Part shown: piece by piece, positions 1-7,700 of the stretch
Position numbering within the stretch: position 1 is the first letter of the stretch
Layout: the number at the start of each line of letters is the position of its first letter
Origin: CALVUP01 sp964422195
GTDB lineage: Bacteria > Bacillota_I > Bacilli_A > RF39 > UBA660
Assembly: GCA_964422195.1 (NCBI GenBank)
Contig: CAYRAF010000035.1
Coordinates: forward strand, 1 to 12,495
Reading direction: 5' to 3'
DNA: 12,495 nt
Position numbers and translations under genes: made by a program
The notes under the pieces: model-generated
The model's input: the letters and a program-made list of their open reading frames with translations, nothing else
What the model was told of the DNA's origin: nothing
Database searches by the model: none

Positions 1-481
1 CTCCAAATATTTGCATAAACATAGATGCAGTTTTAAATGGATTAAATATAAATAAAATACCACATGCTAGTGTTAATACTGAAAATATTAATGTTATCTT
101 CCAATTACTATTTCCTTCATCTTTTAATAATAAAGTATATTGAGCTTTTATAATACTATTTATAACCATCCATATACCTAAAACAATAGGAAGTATAGAT
201 GCAAATATTTTAGTATTAATAATTAAAAGTGCTCCTACAATAACACATATTATTCCATAAATAATATCCATACTCATAGTACGTCCTTCTTTTAAATCAT
301 TAGCATAATTTAAAAATCCAAAGATACCCACTATCATTATACCAACACCTAATACTATAGATATCATTGTTAATATTTCTTCTGGCTTAGCAATTAAAAG
401 TACTCCTATAATCATTAAAAATAATGAAGTAATAATAGTATTTCTAATCATTTGATTAAACTTTCTTTTTATATATTTCAT
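1..481 (-). CDS. DUF308/HdeD-like multi-pass membrane protein (C-terminus outside window)
   Basis: The reading frame starts at ATG 481-479 and stays open through the window edge, giving 160 codons of an incomplete protein. A good ribosome binding site (AGAGAGG) precedes it. The product is strongly hydrophobic, with likely membrane segments at about residues 14-30, 36-58, 72-88, 92-112 and 128-147. Three internal repeats of the form G-x-L-x-I-x-x-P/T followed by a second helix rich in VLG begin near residues 26, 82 and 141. This repeated helix-pair layout is typical of DUF308, the family of E. coli HdeD (acid-resistance membrane protein). The biochemical role of most members is unknown, so I give no function beyond an inner/cytoplasmic membrane protein. 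It lies 52 bases downstream of mutM in the same direction and may be co-transcribed with polA-mutM or use the weak promoter in the gap. Confidence is good for the gene and moderate for the family. Confidence 0.75.
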   Translation of the reverse strand, partial: MKYIKRKFNQMIRNTIITSLFLMIIGVLLIAKPEEILTMISIVLGVGIMIVGIFGFLNYANDLKEGRTMSMDIIYGIICVIVGALLIINTKIFASILPIVLGIWMVINSIIKAQYTLLLKDEGNSNWKITLIFSVLTLACGILFIFNPFKTASMFMQIFG

Positions 482-503
482 AACATCTACCTCTCTTACT
501 ATA

Positions 504-532
504 ATTAAAACACATATTTATTTATTTGTAAA
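504..532 (-). promoter_or_regulatory. Possible weak promoter for the DUF308 gene
   Basis: On the minus strand TTTACA (532-527) and TTTAAT (509-504) are separated by 17 bases, and a TG sits one base before the -10 (extended -10). It lies in the short gap between mutM and the DUF308 gene. In DNA this AT-rich such a match could be chance, and read-through from mutM is equally possible because I see no terminator after mutM. Confidence 0.3.
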
Positions 533-533
533 T

Positions 534-1355
534 TTAGTTTTTCTTTTTTTGACATTTTTTACAGTAATATGTACCTCTACCACCAATAAACTCTTTTATT
601 AAAGTATTATTACATATAGGACAAACTTTTTGACCATGAACTGAAAGTTCATTTTGAAAAAGTCCATGGACTCCTTCTGATGAGGTAAAACTCTTTATAG
701 TAGTACCTCCTTTTTTCTCTGCGGCATCTAATATTTCTTTAGTGTATTTTACAATATTAGTACAATCTTTTATCGATAATCTTTTTGCTTCTAAATAAGG
801 ATTTAATTTACTCCTAAATAAGATTTCATCAGCATATATATTACCTATACCCGCAATTATACTTTGATCAAGTAAAACGCTTTTAATTGGTTTATTTATT
901 TTTTTATAAGCTTCTTTTAAATAAGATTCTGTTAAATCTTTATCATAATAATCATAACCTAGTTTATTTAAAGGTGCAATATCATACAATTTAAGTTTAT
1001 CAACTAATTGTATTTTACCAAACTTACGAACATCATGATATCTCATTTCACTATTATCATCAAATCTAAAAATTACATGCTCATGCTTATTAATTTCATC
1101 ACCCTTTTTTCGAAAAAAGAATTTACCTTCCATCCTTAAGTGAATGAGTAAAGCATATGAAGTTAAAAAGATAACAATAAATTTTCCTCTTGTTGTAATC
1201 TTTTCTACTTTCTGATTCTTTATTTTTTTCTTAAACTCTTTTATTTCCCCAACAATAATATTATCCCACAAAACATCTACGCTTTTAATTCTTTTACCTA
1301 CAATAATTTTATCTAAAGTTTTAGCTACCGTCATTACTTCTGGTTTTTCTGGCAT
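534..1355 (-). CDS. mutM: Formamidopyrimidine-DNA glycosylase (Fpg/MutM)
   Basis: Base-excision repair enzyme that removes 8-oxoguanine and formamidopyrimidines and cuts the abasic site by beta/delta-elimination. The 273-residue product has the family length. It begins MPEKPEV: after Met removal, Pro2 and Glu3 are the expected catalytic nucleophile and acid. The beta-hairpin Lys is Lys58, and the void-filling triad is Met75, Arg110 and Phe112. The helix-two-turn-helix signature IAGIGNIYADEILF spans 167-180. The C-terminal zinc finger uses Cys245, Cys248, Cys265 and Cys268 with the DNA-binding GGRGTYYC turn (Arg260). The position-4 residue is Lys, where Leu is usual. The ATG start is supported by AGGTGAG at 1365-1359, which overlaps the polA stop codon, so translation is probably coupled to polA. 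A polA-mutM order is well known in Firmicutes. Fpg is favoured over endonuclease VIII by the PEV start and the M-R-F triad. Confidence 0.96.
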   Translation of the reverse strand: MPEKPEVMTVAKTLDKIIVGKRIKSVDVLWDNIIVGEIKEFKKKIKNQKVEKITTRGKFIVIFLTSYALLIHLRMEGKFFFRKKGDEINKHEHVIFRFDDNSEMRYHDVRKFGKIQLVDKLKLYDIAPLNKLGYDYYDKDLTESYLKEAYKKINKPIKSVLLDQSIIAGIGNIYADEILFRSKLNPYLEAKRLSIKDCTNIVKYTKEILDAAEKKGGTTIKSFTSSEGVHGLFQNELSVHGQKVCPICNNTLIKEFIGGRGTYYCKKCQKKKN

Positions 1356-1363
1356 TATCTCAC

Positions 1364-3988
1364 CTACTTTGCTTCATACCAATTTTCACCTATTTCTATA
1401 TCTACTTTTAAAGGAACAGATAATTTATATGTGTTTTGCATAGTATCTCTAACAATACTTTTGACTTCTTCTAATTCATCTTTTTTTACATTAAATATTA
1501 ATTCATCGTGTACTTGTAATAACATTTTGCTTTTTAATTTTCTTTTTTCTAGTTCTTGATAAATTTCTATCATGGCTTTTTTAAGTATATCTGCGGCACT
1601 TCCTTGAACAGGTGTATTAAGTGCCATTCTTTCTCCCATACTTCTTACCATATAATTACTTGATTTTAATTCTTCAATATTTCTTTTTCGATTCATTATA
1701 GTCTTTACATAACCCAACTCTTTAGCATCTTTCTTTAATTTTTCCATATAATCTTTAATTCCAGGATATGTTTTTAAATAATTATCTATAAAGTTTTGAG
1801 CAGTTTTAAAATCAATATGTAAATCTTCTGATAAACCGAAACTACTGATACCATATAATATACCAAAATTAACAGCCTTAGCAGTTCTTCTCATATTCTT
1901 ATCAACATTCTCTTCACTAACGCCAAATATGTCTGAAGCTGTTTTAGTATGAATATCTTTATCCAAGACAAACGCTTCTTTTAAATTATCTGCATTAGAT
2001 AAATGTGCAAACATACGAAGCTCTATTTGTGAATAATCACTTGAAAGTAATAAGCTATTATCATCTGGTACAAATGCTTTTCTAATTAATTTTCCTAATT
2101 CTTCACGAATAGGAATATTTTGTAAATTAGGAGATTCAGATGATAATCTTCCTGTACGTGTTAAAGTTTGATTAAAAATAGTATGAATTCTTCCATCTTC
2201 TATCTCACTAATTAATCCTACAACATAATTAGCTTTTAATTTTGATAAGGTACGATATTCTAATATTTTTTCTACAATAGGATGTTCATTTTTTACTTTG
2301 TCTAATATCTCTTTATTAGTTAAATAATTTTGTTCTTCTTTTTTTCTTTTAGGATATCTAATTCCTAGTTTTTCAAAAAGAATTGGTCCTAATTGCTTAG
2401 GAGACATAATATTAAATTCTATACCTGCATCTTCATAAATACCTTCTTCTAATGATTTCATTTTATTGTCTATTTCTATACCCATCTGTTCTAAATACTT
2501 TTGGTCAACTTTTATTCCTTCTTTTTCCATTTTATATAAAACATCTATCAAAGGCATTTCTATCTCATTAAACAAATAATTACAATCTTCAGTATCTATC
2601 TCAAGAAGTAATTTACTCTTAGTATCAAATACTATTTTAGCTTTTTTACTTGCTTCTTTAGATATAATATCTATATCAGGCTTTTTTAAAGTAATCTTAC
2701 TTCCATAGATACTATCATATTTATATAAATTAATACCCATACTTTTAGCAAACATAGCTATATCTGGAGATGAATCATAATTCAAAAGATATGCTGCTAC
2801 CATCGTATCAAAATCTAAATTTTTAATATTAATATCATATTTATTAAATACATATAAAAGTTTTTTCTTATCATATGTAGATTTTTTGATATCCGTATTA
2901 AAAAAGTCTTTATTATTAAGTAATATATCAAAAGGAATATAATAATTAACATCTTCATTATAGATACTAACACCCAGAGGTTCTGCCTTATGATAATTAT
3001 ATCCAAGTACTTCTAAATAAATAGCATATTCTTTATCAAGTTTTATACTATCAAGATTATTTATAATTACTAATTCTTTTTCTACCTTTTCTTCAGTCGA
3101 AGCTCCTTCTTTAATATTAACTTTATTCATATCAATTTTTTTTAAAATGGAATGAAACTCTAATTCTTCAAGTAATTCTATATACTTATCATAATCATAT
3201 CCTGTATATTCTAGTTTTTCTAAATCAGTATCTATAGGAACATCTCTATATATAGTAGCAAGATCTAAGCTCATATAACAATTATCTTTATCGTTTTCTA
3301 ATTTTTCTTTAGTTTTTCCTTTAATCTCATCTATATGAGCATACAGATTATCTATAGTATTATATTTTTCAAGTAAACTAATAGCAGTTTTTTCACCTAT
3401 CCCTTTAACGCCAGGAATATTATCAGATGAATCTCCCATTAAAGCCTTTAAATCAATCATATGAATAGGTTCTACCTTATATTTTTCCATAAAACTTTCT
3501 TTATTCATATGTTCATAATCATTACTTTTTAAAACTCTAACATCAACATCATCTGATATTAATTGTAATAAATCTTTATCACTAGAAATAATTGTACCTA
3601 TAAAATTAGGATCTAAATCAACTTCTTTTGCAAAAGTACCTATTATATCATCTGCTTCATAATTATCTATTTCAAAATACTTTATACCCATAGCATTAAT
3701 TAATTCTTTAGCAACAGGAAACTGTAATTTTAATTCCTCTGGCATTGCTTTACGTCCTGCTTTATAAGAATCATACTTATCATGCCTAAAAGTTTTTCCT
3801 TTATCTAAAGCAACCATAATATGCGTAGGCTTCTCATCATTAATAATCTTATTCAACATATTAATAAGTCCATATAAAGCATTTGTTGGAAATCCTTTAG
3901 AATTTTTCATTATGACACCACTATAACTAGTCGCATAAAAACTTCTAAATAAAATATTATTACCATCTATTAGAATTACTTTTTTCAT
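1364..3988 (-). CDS. polA: DNA polymerase I
   Basis: Repair and Okazaki-fragment-processing polymerase, 874 residues. The N-terminal 5' nuclease (about 1-290) shows the GNN start, NYEADD and SSDKD metal-binding motifs, and the helix-hairpin-helix GDSSDNIPGVKGIG near 185-198. The middle 3'-5' exonuclease-like domain looks inactive: the ExoI DxE is replaced by YLE, and the ExoIII YxxxD is missing. The family-A polymerase domain has motif A DYSQIE (Asp651), motif B RRTAKAVNFGILYG (Arg700-Gly712) and motif C VHDE (Asp828). I chose ATG 3988 because GGTGAT sits 4 bases upstream. A longer frame from TTG at 4000 would add only four residues and would use that ribosome binding site as codons. First gene of a polA-mutM unit, divergent from lexA. 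Loss of proofreading is common in Gram-positive PolA, for example Bacillus. Confidence 0.97.
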   Translation of the reverse strand: MKKVILIDGNNILFRSFYATSYSGVIMKNSKGFPTNALYGLINMLNKIINDEKPTHIMVALDKGKTFRHDKYDSYKAGRKAMPEELKLQFPVAKELINAMGIKYFEIDNYEADDIIGTFAKEVDLDPNFIGTIISSDKDLLQLISDDVDVRVLKSNDYEHMNKESFMEKYKVEPIHMIDLKALMGDSSDNIPGVKGIGEKTAISLLEKYNTIDNLYAHIDEIKGKTKEKLENDKDNCYMSLDLATIYRDVPIDTDLEKLEYTGYDYDKYIELLEELEFHSILKKIDMNKVNIKEGASTEEKVEKELVIINNLDSIKLDKEYAIYLEVLGYNYHKAEPLGVSIYNEDVNYYIPFDILLNNKDFFNTDIKKSTYDKKKLLYVFNKYDINIKNLDFDTMVAAYLLNYDSSPDIAMFAKSMGINLYKYDSIYGSKITLKKPDIDIISKEASKKAKIVFDTKSKLLLEIDTEDCNYLFNEIEMPLIDVLYKMEKEGIKVDQKYLEQMGIEIDNKMKSLEEGIYEDAGIEFNIMSPKQLGPILFEKLGIRYPKRKKEEQNYLTNKEILDKVKNEHPIVEKILEYRTLSKLKANYVVGLISEIEDGRIHTIFNQTLTRTGRLSSESPNLQNIPIREELGKLIRKAFVPDDNSLLLSSDYSQIELRMFAHLSNADNLKEAFVLDKDIHTKTASDIFGVSEENVDKNMRRTAKAVNFGILYGISSFGLSEDLHIDFKTAQNFIDNYLKTYPGIKDYMEKLKKDAKELGYVKTIMNRKRNIEELKSSNYMVRSMGERMALNTPVQGSAADILKKAMIEIYQELEKRKLKSKMLLQVHDELIFNVKKDELEEVKSIVRDTMQNTYKLSVPLKVDIEIGENWYEAK

Positions 3989-4004
3989 GATTATCACCAA
4001 CTTA

Positions 4005-4033
4005 ATTATATCAAAAAAAACAGCTTAACAAAA
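4005..4033 (-). promoter_or_regulatory. Probable polA promoter (extended -10)
   Basis: On the minus strand a perfect TATAAT (4010-4005) is preceded by TG and one base, which is an extended -10. A poor -35 (TTTTGT, 4033-4028) lies 17 bases upstream. Initiation about 7 bases past the -10 would leave a leader of only about 10 bases, just enough to hold the GGTGAT ribosome binding site. The position is right but the very short leader lowers confidence. Confidence 0.5.
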
Positions 4034-4044
4034 GTCTTTTTATC

Positions 4045-4058
4045 AAAACATTTGTTTG
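4045..4058. promoter_or_regulatory. Candidate LexA operator (SOS box)
   Basis: AAAAC-ATTT-GTTTG is a near-palindrome that keeps the AAC-N4-GTT core of the Gram-positive LexA (DinR) box, consensus CGAAC-N4-GTTCG. The outer C and the inner G/C positions are replaced by A/T. It overlaps the first bases of the lexA -35 (4056-4061), an ideal place for autorepression, and it is upstream of the divergent polA promoter. Assignment rests on this partial match and on position. Confidence 0.55.
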
Positions 4059-4084
4059 ACAAAATTATAAATGTAATTTACAAT
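4056..4084 (+). promoter_or_regulatory. lexA promoter
   Basis: A perfect -35 TTGACA (4056-4061) and a -10 TACAAT (4079-4084) are separated by exactly 17 bases. The lexA start codon is 20 bases past the -10, with AAGGAG at 4091-4096. A perfect 11-base palindrome, TGTAATTTACA (4072-4082), reaches into the -10. It could be a second operator or chance. Confidence 0.8.
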
Positions 4085-4104
4085 ATATATAAGGAGATGA
4101 TGAT

Positions 4105-4719
4105 ATGGAAAAACTAACTAGAAGTCAAGAAAGAATATTAGATGGTATTAAAAGATCTTTAGCAGAAAAAGGTTATCCACCTACTGTTAGAGAAATAGGT
4201 AAAAAAGTTGGATTATCTTCACCAGCTACTATTCAATTTCATATCAATAAACTAGCAGAGAAAGGTTATATTAAAAAATCAGATAAAGCTAATAGAACAA
4301 TTGAATTATTAGTACCAAATGAATATGATGAAAATGAAAAAGTAGTATCAGTACCACTACTTGGAAAAGTAACCGCAGGAAATCCTATAGAAGCTATTGA
4401 AATGCCAGATGAATTTTTTGATCTACCTACTAACTTAATTCCTAAAGGTAAAGATATATTCACTTTAAAAGTACAAGGTGAAAGTATGATAAATAAAGGA
4501 ATATTTGATAATGATATAGTTATCTTAGAAAGAGTAAAATCTGCGAATAACGGGGATATAGTTGTAGCTATGACTGATGAAAATGAAGTCACCTTAAAAA
4601 CTTTTTATAAAGAAAAAGATCATATCAGACTACAACCCGAAAATGATACTATGTCACCTATCATACTAAATAATTGCACAATACTTGGTAAAGCAATTGG
4701 TTTATATAGAAACTTTTAA
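4105..4719 (+). CDS. lexA: LexA repressor, SOS response regulator
   Basis: Represses DNA-damage genes and inactivates itself by RecA-stimulated self-cleavage. The 204-residue product has the usual length. Residues 1-65 form the winged helix-turn-helix, with LTRSQERIL at the start and a recognition helix around 38-50 (SSPATIQFHINKL). The cleavage site Ala91-Gly92 lies in GKVTAGNP. The catalytic pair is Ser127 (QGESM) and Lys165 (VTLKTFYKE). The recognition helix departs from the common Firmicutes form with S-T-V-H-G-H, carrying A-T-I-Q-F-H, which may fit the A/T-shifted operator in its own promoter. The ATG start is backed by AAGGAG 8 bases upstream. It is transcribed alone and ends in a hairpin directly after its TAA. 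Divergent from polA, so one control region serves a DNA repair gene on each side. Confidence 0.97.
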   Translation: MEKLTRSQERILDGIKRSLAEKGYPPTVREIGKKVGLSSPATIQFHINKLAEKGYIKKSDKANRTIELLVPNEYDENEKVVSVPLLGKVTAGNPIEAIEMPDEFFDLPTNLIPKGKDIFTLKVQGESMINKGIFDNDIVILERVKSANNGDIVVAMTDENEVTLKTFYKEKDHIRLQPENDTMSPIILNNCTILGKAIGLYRNF

Positions 4720-4748
4720 AAACATGTTCAAATGAACATGTTTTTTTT
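4718..4748 (+). terminator. lexA terminator, probably bidirectional
   Basis: A perfect 12-bp stem (4718-4729 with 4734-4745) closes a four-base loop (AAAT) and runs into eight T residues on the plus strand. The stem begins within the lexA TAA. On the minus strand it is followed by five T residues, so it may also end the LRR gene, whose stop codon is at 4749-4747. Each arm contains AACATGTT, which is itself palindromic. Confidence 0.85.
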
Positions 4749-7700
4749 AATTCCTTAAATATTCGATATTTTCACTATAATAATTATTCCAATTAGGATT
4801 CCAATGTTCTGTAACATAACTACTTGTATTATCTATCTTTATGTTTTCTAAATACCAACATAACCTAAATACATCTTCTCCTACATATGAAACACTATTT
4901 GGTATTACAATTTCATCTTTTAAGGCACATTGATAGAATGCACTATTTTCAATAGTAGTAAGAGTATCTGGTAATATAATACCCTCTAATCTCCCACATC
5001 TATTAAAGGCATATTGACCGATACTTACTAATCCAGTAGGTAAATTTAAACTTTTTATTTTACTACAATTTGAAAATGCATATTGTCCAATAGTTCTTAA
5101 TCCTGAGCCAAAAACTACATTTTCTATAGAACTATCATAAAAAGCATAATTACCAATAGTTTTTACATTATCACCAATCACAACGGTAGTTGCACTTAAG
5201 TCAGATAAAGCATAATCTCCAATTTTAGTTATTTCACCGTCAATAGTAATTTTTTTAAGTCCTCTTTGCCTAAATAACGGACGGTCAGAATAAGTATAAT
5301 CATTAATTTCCCCATTACCAATAAGCGTAAGCTCTTCCATTATTCCTATATCAAAAACAGTATTTAAAGCATAGTTATTACCACCAAGCATTGCATTTAA
5401 ATCATATGTACCAGAAAGAGTAACTTTTTTTAAATCAGAACATCCACTAAAAGCACCATCTTCAATTGTTTCTACACTTGTTGGTATATAGATTTCGCTA
5501 ATTCCACTACATCCACTAAACGCCATTCCACCAATAGATACTACATTACCAGGTATATTTATTGATTCTATATACTTACAATTAACAAATGAATACCTTT
5601 TAATATTAGTAATACTATCTGGAATAGTCAAGTCTGTTAATAGTTGATCTTGTATATATAACTTATGCCCATAATAAACAGGATTACTAGAAATGTTGAC
5701 AAAAGAAATATTACACCAATCTTCTAAATCACCTAAATAATATATTCCTTCTAAAGCTTCACATTTTTCAAATGCATCTGATTCAATTGAAACAATAGAA
5801 TCAGATAAAGTCACCTTTTTCAAACTACTACAGTTCATAAATGTTCCATACCTTATCTTAGTAAGATCACTACCAATAGATACTTCTTCAATACTACTAC
5901 AGTTGTGAAACGCCTTATCCCCAACGTATGAAAGTGAATTAGGTAAAACTATATTTTTTAGACTGCTGCAGTCTTCAAATGCCCAATCACCAATATAATT
6001 AAGATTTTCTCCTAGTATAATAGTTTCCATATTTGAACAAGAGGAAAATACTCTATCACCAATTTTAGTAACATCATCACTTAATATAACCTTTTTAACA
6101 GTATCAGCATTACTATACCATGGATAATTGTAATATAGCCCATCTAATTTTCCATTACCAATAAGTTCAATTTCTTCTAAACTACAATTATCAAAAGCAT
6201 TTTTACAGTTATCAAAATTAATAGACGCACTAAGTGTAATATTTTTTAATGATGAACAATTTTCAAATGCCCAATTACCTAATTCAGTAGTAGTTACAGG
6301 TAAATCAATCTCTGTAATACTTGAGCATCCACTAAAAGTAGAATCACCAACACGTACTAATGATTTTGGAATATTAATATTAGATAAATTAGTGCAATGA
6401 TTAAATGTAGCATTCAACTCAGTTATAGAATCAGATAAATGTATACTTTCTAAATTTGTACACCAACTAAATGCAGAATATCCCAATGAATTTACTGTTG
6501 ATGGTAATGAAATATTTTCTAAACTTTGACAATAATAAAAAGCCCCATTTCCAACAGTTTTTAAATATTTAGGTATTACCACATTATTTAATGATGTACA
6601 TCTTTCAAATGCATATTCTCTTATATCTAAAATACTATCAGGAATACTAACATTTTTTAAATTTATACAATTAGAAAATACATAGTCTGATAGAGTATTT
6701 AAAGAACTAGAGATATTTATATTATCTAAATTTACACAATTTTTAAAGGCAGAATTACCAACATTAGTAACTGTATTAGGCATAAGTGCAGCATTTAAAG
6801 ACCCACAATTTTCAAATGCTGATACTCCGATGTTTTTTAACCCTGCTGGGAAATTGATACTAGCTAAATTAGAACAATCATAAAATGCCCTATCATCGAT
6901 ACTAATTACTGTACTAGGTATATTTACACTTGTTATATTAGTATTACTTGTATATAAACCTTCAGGAATATTTAGTATTCCTTCTTCCAAAGTTATTGAT
7001 TTTGGAATATAAGTATTTCTAGCATATCCTTTATTACGTGTATCTTCAAAAGCACTTAAAAATTTATTACATAAACTATTATCTATACAGACATTATCAT
7101 CAATATTATAAATACTTTTATTGATTAGATAATCTCTTAGACTATTTCTATCAGTTATAGACTCAGTATCAGTATATCCCATTTCCTTTAATGCTTTGAT
7201 ATATGCTACTAAATCTACTACATCATCAATAGTGCTGCCAAATTTTTCTATTCTTTGTAATTCGATATTCATTCTTTCATTATATTCATTTAAAAAATTA
7301 GAATCATTATTTAATCCTTTTTTATTAATATAATTAATTAAATCATCCATATTATTTACATTTTCATAAACATCATGATATCCCATATCATCAAGTATTT
7401 TTGTCATAATAGCTGTATGTAGATCATCAGTAAAATCAGGAGATAAATCATTAGTTCTATAATCATATCCTGTAAAATCTAACACATCATTATAATTAGA
7501 TATAACCTCATCACTATCAAAAGCCTTTAAATAGTCTATTACGTTTGCTCTAATTCGACCATTACCTTTTATTACTACATCATTATTATCATCATAATAT
7601 GCATATACAGTTCTATCACTTTTTTCTGAAACATCTACTTTTCTTACATCTACTTTTTGATATTGACTTCCTTTTAGTGTTACTTTTGCAAAAAAATTCT

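Noticed and set aside
2815..3006. A 63-residue open frame inside polA on the same strand
   Set aside because: Out of frame within polA, composed almost entirely of Ile/Leu/Met from AT-rich DNA, with no ribosome binding site.
3986..4000. TTG at 4000 as the polA start
   Set aside because: The ATG at 3988 has GGTGAT at proper spacing and begins the conserved KKVILIDGNN; the longer form would only add four residues.
4266..4592. A 108-residue open frame antisense to lexA
   Set aside because: It lies wholly opposite a well-supported lexA and has no ribosome binding site or recognisable motif.
4718..4745. LexA sites in the lexA terminator, since its arms contain GAACATGTT-like sequence
   Set aside because: The half-sites are 2 bases apart instead of 4, and the perfect stem with a T run is fully explained as a terminator.
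4855..6939. CRISPR array or tandem DNA repeat
   Set aside because: The roughly 69-base period is coding LRR units with poor DNA identity and no constant repeat/variable spacer pattern.
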